Shown in pieces: positions 26,728-32,489 of a stretch of 64,000 bases of DNA (its first letter is position 1; each line of letters starts with the position of its first letter). Origin of the DNA: DASWIP01 sp036397635. GTDB lineage: Bacteria > Actinomycetota > AC-67. Where the stretch lies: NCBI GenBank assembly GCA_036397635.1, contig DASWIP010000099.1, positions 1-64,000 on the forward strand. Direction: 5' to 3'. The notes under the pieces were generated by a model. It ran no database searches, had not been told where the DNA came from, and was given only the letters and a program-made list of their open reading frames with translations. Position numbers and translations under genes: made by a program.

Positions 26728-27150
26728 CTACCCGGTCCCGGCGTCGCTGCTGTCGGGTCCATCGAGCCCATATTTCTGCAGCAAAGCCAGGTAGTCCCGC
26801 TGGTAGAAGATCTTCACCTTCACGTCCGGGTACCGCTCGCGGAGCCGGCGCACTTTCTTGTTCTTCTTGGTCACGAGCTTCTGATTCATGGTCGTGACCT
26901 CGATGTACAGGTCGAACTGCGGCAGGTAGAAGTCCGGGGTGAACTGCTTGACCACGTTCCCGTCGGCGTCCCATTCGATATCGAAGGTACGTGGTTCGTA
27001 CTCCCAGACGATCTGATAGAAGTCGAGCAGTCGGGCGTACTGGCGCTCGCTCACGTGCGCGAACGCGACGGTCTCGCTCGGCAGCTGGTCGCGCCGCCGC
27101 CGCCTGATCTTCGGATCAGACTCTGTGTGCTTCGAGGTCGTCTGTAGCAC
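26728..27150 (-). CDS. Conserved small protein, possible PD-(D/E)XK-like nuclease fold
   Basis: This 140-residue protein has a basic N terminus and a core that reads like a restriction-endonuclease fold: ARLLDFYQIVWEYEPRTFDI, then FTPDFYLPQFDLYIEVTTM, then VKIFYQRDYLALL. The spacing of the aspartate in TPDFYLP and glutamate in YIEVTT matches the D...(E/D)xK arrangement, but the usual lysine is replaced by Thr. It starts at GTG 27150, inside the upstream merR gene by 35 bp, so it is coupled to that regulator. I cannot name a characterised homologue. Confidence 0.7.
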   Translation of the reverse strand: MLQTTSKHTESDPKIRRRRRDQLPSETVAFAHVSERQYARLLDFYQIVWEYEPRTFDIEWDADGNVVKQFTPDFYLPQFDLYIEVTTMNQKLVTKKNKKVRRLRERYPDVKVKIFYQRDYLALLQKYGLDGPDSSDAGTG

Positions 27151-27601
27151 CTTCCTTGATCGGCGTTCCCTCGGCCGGCCGCAGCGACGTGATGCTCCCT
27201 TGGAGTTCCTCGTAGACCTTTCCGACCGCGATCGCGAACACGCCCTGGCCGCCGGCCAGCAGGTCGATCACCTCGTCGGGCGAGATGCAGGCGTGGATCG
27301 TCTTGCCGTCGGACACAAGCAGGACATCCTCGAGCGGCCGCTTCAATTCCTCGCGAAGGTAGTCCACCGCCTTGCGGATCTTCAGCAGGCTCACGCCGGC
27401 ATCGAGCAGCTTCTTGATCACCTTGAGCTGGACGATGTCGCCGAAGCTGTACTGTCGCTGGCTCCCCGAGCCACTCGCGTCCTTGACGCTCGGTTTCACC
27501 AAGCCCGTGCGCGCCCAGTAGTCGAGCTGCCGGTACGAGATGCCCGCCGCGCGCATCGCGGTCGGACCTCGGTATCCGACCTCCGCCTCCGCCGTCGCCA
27601 T
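27116..27601 (-). CDS. MerR family transcriptional regulator (Rv1830-like)
   Basis: This 161-residue regulator has an N-terminal winged helix-turn-helix (residues about 12-80): AMRAAGISYRQLDYWARTG, then SQRQYSFGDIVQLKVIKKLL. The C-terminal part has no cysteine-rich metal site, so it is unlikely to sense heavy metals. By order it matches the MerR gene next to the bifunctional nuclease in mycobacteria. The start at ATG 27601 has a GGAGGGGCG ribosome site. A 17-bp-spaced promoter and a palindrome lie immediately upstream, suggesting autoregulation. Confidence 0.88.
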   Translation of the reverse strand: MATAEAEVGYRGPTAMRAAGISYRQLDYWARTGLVKPSVKDASGSGSQRQYSFGDIVQLKVIKKLLDAGVSLLKIRKAVDYLREELKRPLEDVLLVSDGKTIHACISPDEVIDLLAGGQGVFAIAVGKVYEELQGSITSLRPAEGTPIKEGATDDLEAHRV

Positions 27602-27611
27602 CGCCCCTCCG

Positions 27612-27669
27612 CGTGACATCTCGGTAATTACGTGAATGTCACGCTAGACCCGGGCGCGTACTCTGTCAA
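27612..27669 (-). promoter_or_regulatory. merR promoter with overlapping operator palindrome
   Basis: On the minus strand TTGACA (complement of 27664-27669) and TAGCGT (27641-27646) are 17 bp apart, a good -35/-10 pair. A perfect 8-bp inverted repeat CGTGACAT/ATGTCACG has arms at 27612-27619 and 27636-27643 and overlaps the -10 box and start site. This is where a repressor would act. The likely binder is the adjacent MerR protein (inference). Confidence 0.65.
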
Positions 27670-27736
27670 TGGTCGCAACAGCACGCAGGGCTGGGGTGGA
27701 TTCGAAGATGAGGATGCGTTTTTGCAGGTCAGCGGG

Positions 27737-28216
27737 CTAGCCGCCGAAGTCCTCGGGGCTGACCGACTCGATGAACTCCCGGAAGCGTTGGACCTCTTCC
27801 TCCTGCTCCTCATCGTCCCGGATGTGGATCCCCGCCTCGGTGAGCACCTCCGGGGCTGCGAACAGAGGGACGCTCATGCGAACGGCCAGCGCGATCGCGT
27901 CGCTGGGCCGGCTGGAGACCGAATACTTGGTGCCGTCCCGGGACATCTCCAGCGTGGCGTAGAAGGTGGCCTCGCGCAGCTCGGTGATCAGGACGCGCTC
28001 GACCGACACGCCGGTTTCCTCGAGCATGCTCTTCATCAGATCGTGGGTGAGGGGCCGCTGCGTCACGATCCCCTGCAGCGCGAATGCGATGGCGGTCGCC
28101 TCGACGGGGCCGATCCAGATCGGCAGGAAGCGCTCCCCCGTGCGCTCACGGAGAAGGACGATCGGCTGGTTCGTCGGGAGTTCGACCCGAACTCCCACGA
28201 GCTGCATCTCGATCAA
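27737..28216 (-). CDS. Bifunctional nuclease domain protein (DUF151)
   Basis: This 159-residue protein belongs to the BFN/DUF151 family, seen in ELVGVRVELP-like MQLVGVRVELPTNQPIVLLRE at the start, LPIWIGPVEATAIA near residue 32 and SRPSDAIALAVRMSVPLFA near 102. Plant members have RNase and DNase activity; bacterial roles are not settled. The C-terminal tail is acidic. A GAGGAGG site five bases upstream supports the TTG at 28216 over the internal ATG at 28207. It lies between the two MerR genes, as in M. tuberculosis. Confidence 0.9.
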   Translation of the reverse strand: MIEMQLVGVRVELPTNQPIVLLRERTGERFLPIWIGPVEATAIAFALQGIVTQRPLTHDLMKSMLEETGVSVERVLITELREATFYATLEMSRDGTKYSVSSRPSDAIALAVRMSVPLFAAPEVLTEAGIHIRDDEEQEEEVQRFREFIESVSPEDFGG

Positions 28217-28315
28217 CGGTGCCTCCTCACGCGAAGCCTAACACCGGCTCCAGGCCCTCTCAACGATACCGTCGGCCCGAGGCCTGCGCCGCAGCGTGCC
28301 CGATTCCTCCTTGCC

Positions 28316-28912
28316 TCAGGCCCGGTCTGGGGTCTCCCCCGTCGCGACCTCGTTCACACGGTCCACGGCATCGAGCTCGCGGAGCACGGCCATGTCGCGC
28401 ACGCCCAGGACCCGCGACAGGTTCCGATACCTGCCCTCGTGGTCGAGCCCGTAGCCGATGACGAACTCGTCCGGGATGTCGAAGCCGCTGTAGCGGATGG
28501 GGACTTCGATGATGCGCCGGGCTGTCTTGTCGAGCAGCCCGCAGACCTCGATGCTCGCCGGCCGGCGAGCATGCAACGTGGCGAGCAGGTACGTCAGCGT
28601 CAGGCCGGTGTCGATGATGTCTTCGACCAGGATGACGTCGCGCCCCGTGATCGACTCGTCGAGGTCCTTGAGGATCCGCACAACGCCCGAGTTCTGGCCG
28701 TCGCCGTATGAGGTGATGGACATGAAGTCCACCGTGACCGGGATCCTGATCGCGCGGCACAGGTCGGCCATGAAAACCAGCGACCCCTTGAGCACGCCGA
28801 TCAGGATCGGCGAGCGTCCGGCGTAGTCGGCGCTGATCTGAGCGCCGAGTTCCCGGACGCGCTCAGAGATCTGATCGGCCGTGAGAAGCAGTCGGAGTCG
28901 TTCGTCCGCCAC
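28316..28912 (-). CDS. hpt: Hypoxanthine phosphoribosyltransferase
   Basis: This 198-residue enzyme salvages hypoxanthine and guanine to IMP and GMP using PRPP. The PRPP-binding signature VILVEDIIDTGLTL is near residue 92. LIGVLKGSLVFMADL near 38 and the flexible-loop SYGDGQNSG near 70 are typical, as is DEFVIGYGLDHEGRYRN near 150. The GTG at 28912 lies 2 bp after the upstream ftsR stop. The gene is not in this position in M. tuberculosis, so it is a local addition to the MerR/FHA block. Confidence 0.94.
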   Translation of the reverse strand: MADERLRLLLTADQISERVRELGAQISADYAGRSPILIGVLKGSLVFMADLCRAIRIPVTVDFMSITSYGDGQNSGVVRILKDLDESITGRDVILVEDIIDTGLTLTYLLATLHARRPASIEVCGLLDKTARRIIEVPIRYSGFDIPDEFVIGYGLDHEGRYRNLSRVLGVRDMAVLRELDAVDRVNEVATGETPDRA

Positions 28913-28914
28913 GG

Positions 28915-29727
28915 CTATCCGTCGCGCGCGAGGTCGCGAAGGCTCTGACGCACGTAAGCGTGACGGAGCCGTCGGGACAGGCCGGACAGCTCGCGCAAGG
29001 TGTCGACCGCTTGCTTGCGCGCCTCGGGCTTGCGGTTGCGCAAGGCCGGGGTGACGAGCTGCTCGTACATCGCGGCCTCCTGCTCGGCGAAACGGCGCAA
29101 CGTCTTCAGATGCCGGGCGTCGACGCCGAGCTTGAGGAAGTCGCGCGCGAGGTCGGCGACCAGGAGGTCGTCCCCGTCGAAGAACGTCACGCCGTCCACG
29201 TCGTGAACGCATAGCACGCCGAACTCGCGCAGCGTGCGCACCTGCCCCAGCTCCAGGCCGGTCTGATCCGCGAGATCGCTCTCGGTGAGCCGGACGTTGG
29301 GTGCCGGCTCGGCGATGTCCTCGACCGGCGCCGGCGGGGCCGGTGTTGACGGCGTGTCGGAGCGCACGGGGACGGAGGCCATCGCCGTCGGAGGCGCGCC
29401 GGACCGGCCCGGCGTCGCAGGTTCCCCCGCGGTGGGCGTCGGCGGCGAAAGGCCCGCGTCGAGCGCAGCCAGGTGCTGTCGGATGACCTTCAGCGGCAGG
29501 TATGAGTCCCGCTGCAGCTTCAGGATCGTTCGCAGCCGATCCAGGTTCGGCTGCGAGAACTTGCGATAGCCCGACGCCGTTCGCTGGGGATCGATGAGTC
29601 CCTCGCTCTCGAGGAACCGGATCTTCGACACGCTGACATCGGGGAAGTCCGGCTTGAGGATGCTGAGGACTTGCCCGATCGACATCGTCGAGCGGCTGCT
29701 GTGCGGGGTGGGCTGCGCTGCGCTCAT
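28915..29727 (-). CDS. ftsR: FtsR-like MerR family regulator
   Basis: This 270-residue protein has a MerR winged helix-turn-helix at residues 15-85 (SIGQVLSILKPDFPDVSVSK, then RFLESEGLIDPQRTASGYR). A Pro/Thr-rich linker follows (about 90-145), then a second helical region with LTESDLADQTGLELGQVR. Long-spaced MerR proteins of this type next to garA are FtsR (Rv1828/SCO2075-like), an activator of ftsZ in corynebacteria. It overlaps the FHA gene as ATGA. No metal-binding cysteine cluster is present. Confidence 0.88.
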   Translation of the reverse strand: MSAAQPTPHSSRSTMSIGQVLSILKPDFPDVSVSKIRFLESEGLIDPQRTASGYRKFSQPNLDRLRTILKLQRDSYLPLKVIRQHLAALDAGLSPPTPTAGEPATPGRSGAPPTAMASVPVRSDTPSTPAPPAPVEDIAEPAPNVRLTESDLADQTGLELGQVRTLREFGVLCVHDVDGVTFFDGDDLLVADLARDFLKLGVDARHLKTLRRFAEQEAAMYEQLVTPALRNRKPEARKQAVDTLRELSGLSRRLRHAYVRQSLRDLARDG

Positions 29728-30179
29728 CCCTGCCCCCTCGGTGCCGTGTAGAAGACGATCTTGAACTTGCCGATCTGAAGCTCGTCGCCGCTGGAGAGTT
29801 CAGCGCTGTCGACCCGCTGGCGATTGAGGTAGGTGCCGTTGAGGCTGCCGATGTCCTTGAGGAGGAACTGCTCGCCTTCCCTGGTGATCTCCACGTGGCT
29901 TCGAGACACCGTCACGTCGTTGAGGAACACGTCGCTATCGGGCGAGCGGCCGAGACGGGTGATGTTCTGATCGATCAGGACGGTGCTGCCGGCCGAGGGT
30001 CCGCCCTTGATCACGAGCAGCCCCTGATCGGGGCCGAGTCCGTCCAGCGAGACGGCCTCTTCCTCGGGTTCGATGGCGATCGCCATGGTGGTGTCGTCCG
30101 TCGCGCCGAGGGTCTGCCCGCAGGATGCGCAGAACCGGCTATCGTCCGGGTTCCGATGGCCGCACCTCGTGCAATACAT
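29724..30179 (-). CDS. garA: FHA domain protein (GarA/OdhI-like) with N-terminal zinc ribbon
   Basis: This 151-residue protein ends in a forkhead-associated domain (about residues 55-145): TRLGRSPDSDVFLND, then VSRSHVEI, then DIGSLNGTYLNRQRV, the phosphothreonine-binding loops. GarA switches central metabolism enzymes under Ser/Thr kinase control. Unlike classical GarA, it begins with two CxxC pairs (Cys3/6 and Cys17/20), a zinc-ribbon. A DDTT motif near residue 28-31 could be the phosphorylated site. A TATAAG box and GGGGGGAG ribosome site lie upstream. Confidence 0.88.
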   Translation of the reverse strand: MYCTRCGHRNPDDSRFCASCGQTLGATDDTTMAIAIEPEEEAVSLDGLGPDQGLLVIKGGPSAGSTVLIDQNITRLGRSPDSDVFLNDVTVSRSHVEITREGEQFLLKDIGSLNGTYLNRQRVDSAELSSGDELQIGKFKIVFYTAPRGQG

Positions 30180-30281
30180 GAACTCCCCCCGTGGTCAGGA
30201 AGCTCAACTTATACCACAGGGTCAGGACGCAACTCGACCCGGGCCGGCCGGTGCGGAAGCACAGGTGGAACTACCTGGTGT

Positions 30282-30671
30282 TCAGCCCTCTCCTTGAGCC
30301 TCGATCATGGCTTTATACTCTCCCGCCTCCATCAGACCTTCCACCTCTTTTGGATCGGCGGGCTGGATCGCGACCATCCACCCACCACCGTACGGGTCCT
30401 GGTTGACCAGCTCGGGCGAGTCCTCGAGCGCGCCGTTGCGTTCGATGATGGTGCCGCTGACCGGGGAGTAGAGATCGGAGACAGACTTGGTCGACTCGAC
30501 CTCCCCGAACGGGTTGTTCGCGACCACGGTCGTGCCCGGACCGGGCAGGTCAACGTAGACGATGTCTCCCAGGGAGTCCTGTGCGAAGTGGGTGATGCCG
30601 ACGCGGACGACGCCGTCCTCCTTCTTCGCCCATTCGTGTTCCTTGGTGTATCGGAGCTCCTCCGGGTACAT
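30282..30671 (-). CDS. gcvH: Glycine cleavage system H protein
   Basis: GcvH carries the aminomethyl group on a lipoyl-lysine between the P, T and L proteins. This 129-residue protein shows RYTKEHEWAKKEDG at residues 6-19, GITHFAQDSLGDIVYVDLP near 27 and the lipoylation site GEVESTKSVSDLY near 57-69, with GWMVAIQP at the C-terminal end. A GGAGGTGAGGG ribosome site precedes the ATG. It lies next to the DUF881/garA genes, as in mycobacteria, and serves the gcvPA/gcvPB pair downstream. Confidence 0.97.
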   Translation of the reverse strand: MYPEELRYTKEHEWAKKEDGVVRVGITHFAQDSLGDIVYVDLPGPGTTVVANNPFGEVESTKSVSDLYSPVSGTIIERNGALEDSPELVNQDPYGGGWMVAIQPADPKEVEGLMEAGEYKAMIEAQGEG

Positions 30672-30674
30672 CCC

Positions 30675-31415
30675 TCACCTCCGAGGCTGGGGTTGCGCGT
30701 AAGAGAACGTGGGTGCAGGTGCGACGGACAGGATACTGACAGATGAGCGCTCTTCGATGCGAACCGAGGCGCCCGGCAGCGATGTGATGGCGTCGACCAC
30801 GCCGCCGGGGATCCGCATGGCCTCCGCCAGCGTGGGCGACGCACCGATCGCCTTGATGACGTACGGCGCCGAGACGCGGGTCCCTCCGACCGCCAGGTCG
30901 CCGCTGTGTCCGGTGAACGCCGTGCGGGCCACCACCCGGAGCCCGGAGATATCGATGGCTTCGGCGCCCGCGTCGCGAAGCTCTTGAACGATGTCGAGCA
31001 GCACGTCGGGACCCAGCGTGTGTTCGGGATCTTCCAGGGTCATCACGATGCCCTCTCCTTCCACCGGCACGATGCCGAGCAGGACTTGCAGCGACCCGAG
31101 CTCCGCGCGCGCGCTCTCCAGAAGCGCCTTGGCCTGCTCGGCGGAGCCGGTGCTCTGGCTCAACCGTGCCTGAAGATCCACGATGTCCGCGAGCAACTGA
31201 TCGGACCGTGACGTCAACTGGCTGAGCAACTGCCCGAGATCCGCCTCGCGCTCGATCGCCAGCCGGTCGGCAAGGTCCTCCTGCGAGCGGAGTTGGATCG
31301 CCAGCAGGAACCCAAGCAGCGCGACGGCGACCGCGATCGCGGCCTGACCCGCCGGACGGGGGCCGAAGCGGCGCCGGGGAGCGCCCGGCTCGGACTCCCG
31401 TCGGACGTCGGTCAT
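30675..31415 (-). CDS. DUF881 membrane protein (second copy)
   Basis: This 246-residue protein has a basic cytoplasmic N terminus, one membrane helix (about residues 24-42), a coiled coil (about 45-110) and an extracytoplasmic DUF881 domain with GEGIVMTLEDP, VLLDIVQELRDAGAEAIDI and APYVIKAIGAS. It pairs with the other DUF881 gene at 31752 around sbp, an arrangement conserved in actinobacteria and loosely tied to cell division genes. It overlaps sbp as ATGA. The biochemical role is unknown. Confidence 0.9.
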   Translation of the reverse strand: MTDVRRESEPGAPRRRFGPRPAGQAAIAVAVALLGFLLAIQLRSQEDLADRLAIEREADLGQLLSQLTSRSDQLLADIVDLQARLSQSTGSAEQAKALLESARAELGSLQVLLGIVPVEGEGIVMTLEDPEHTLGPDVLLDIVQELRDAGAEAIDISGLRVVARTAFTGHSGDLAVGGTRVSAPYVIKAIGASPTLAEAMRIPGGVVDAITSLPGASVRIEERSSVSILSVAPAPTFSYAQPQPRR

Positions 31416-31741
31416 GCGTGGAACAAGTGTCTGCGGATGGCCGAAAGGTTCTGGAAGATGCGGACGCCGAAGACCACGACGACCGCGATCGACATGTCGT
31501 TCACGCCCAGCCGGTTGCCGGCCCACACCAGCAGCGCCGCCAGGACCGCGTTGCTGAGCAGCGACACGACGAACACGCGATCGTCGAAGGTTCCTTCGAA
31601 CCGCGCGCGCAACCCGCCGAAGACGCTGTCGAGCGCAGCCATCACCGCCATCGGCAGGTAGGCCGCGAGTTGTTGGGGCACCTCGGGGTCGAGCGCCAGC
31701 CCGAGCCCGATGCCGACGGCGAGCGAGACCACGACGAGCAT
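31412..31741 (-). CDS. sbp: Small basic protein Sbp (DUF1290)
   Basis: This 109-residue membrane protein has three helices and the conserved segment YLPMAVMAALDSVFGGLRA near residue 30, then FEGTFDDRVFVVSLLSN. DUF1290 proteins lie near ftsZ-type genes in Gram-positives, and their function is unproven. GGAGGATCTCG before ATG 31741 decides the start over the upstream in-frame codon. It is flanked on both sides by DUF881 genes. Confidence 0.92.
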   Translation of the reverse strand: MLVVVSLAVGIGLGLALDPEVPQQLAAYLPMAVMAALDSVFGGLRARFEGTFDDRVFVVSLLSNAVLAALLVWAGNRLGVNDMSIAVVVVFGVRIFQNLSAIRRHLFHA

Positions 31742-31751
31742 CGAGATCCTC

Positions 31752-32489
31752 CTATCCTTGGTCGATCGGACGTGCATGAGGGAAGCGGATGCTCCCCGAG
31801 AAGCTCTGCAGAGTCAGGTCATCGGCAGTGCCGACCGTGAACCCCAGGCCGTAGATCTGTACCCAATCACCGAAGCGACGCGCGATGCCGGATCGATCGA
31901 AGCGCGCGCGCAACGACGCCGGCTCGCCGATCGCCTCGATCCGGTACGGGGAGGTCAGCACCTTGTAGTTCAGGCGCACGACGGCGCCCGCGTTGCGGAT
32001 CGAGCTGGTCGAGACGATGCGCTGCCCGTCGACGGCAACAGCTTCCGCCCCGGCCGCCCAGAGTGCGTTGACCACCGCCTGCAGATCCACGTCTTGGATC
32101 AGGAAGTCGGCATCGGCCGGGTCCGCTCGCGTCGCGCCCTCCGCGTCGGTGAGCTGGACCACCAGGCCCGGGCCGTGCACCGGCGCGGCTCCCGACAGGG
32201 AAGCCAGCGCGCTGGTCTGCTCGCGGAGCGTGCGCAGTTCGCGTTCCCCGCTGCTTGCGGCGAGCGCGTCGAAGCGTTCATGGAGCCCGGCGAGCCGCTC
32301 CTCCAGTCCCGCGATCGTGCGTTGGCGTGCCTGAACCACCGACGCCAGGGCTTCACGACGCCCGAGCACCTCCACTTGCGCGCGGCCGGTGGCCCGCCAC
32401 TCGACGGTGAGCACGAACGCGATCAAGCCCACCATCAACGCCGGACCCAGCGCGCGGCCCGGCGCGCGTGGGCGACGGGGAAGGTTCAA
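31752..32489 (-). CDS. DUF881 membrane protein (first copy)
   Basis: This 245-residue protein is organised like its partner: basic N terminus, one membrane helix (about residues 16-31), coiled coil (about 35-85) and DUF881 domain with GPGLVVQLTDAEG, LQAVVNALWAAGAEAVAVDG and SPYRIEAIGEP. The start is TTG 32489, overlapping the stop of the upstream nucleotidyltransferase gene as TTGA. The two DUF881 copies are only moderately alike, so they are old duplicates rather than recent ones. Confidence 0.88.
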   Translation of the reverse strand: MNLPRRPRAPGRALGPALMVGLIAFVLTVEWRATGRAQVEVLGRREALASVVQARQRTIAGLEERLAGLHERFDALAASSGERELRTLREQTSALASLSGAAPVHGPGLVVQLTDAEGATRADPADADFLIQDVDLQAVVNALWAAGAEAVAVDGQRIVSTSSIRNAGAVVRLNYKVLTSPYRIEAIGEPASLRARFDRSGIARRFGDWVQIYGLGFTVGTADDLTLQSFSGSIRFPHARPIDQG

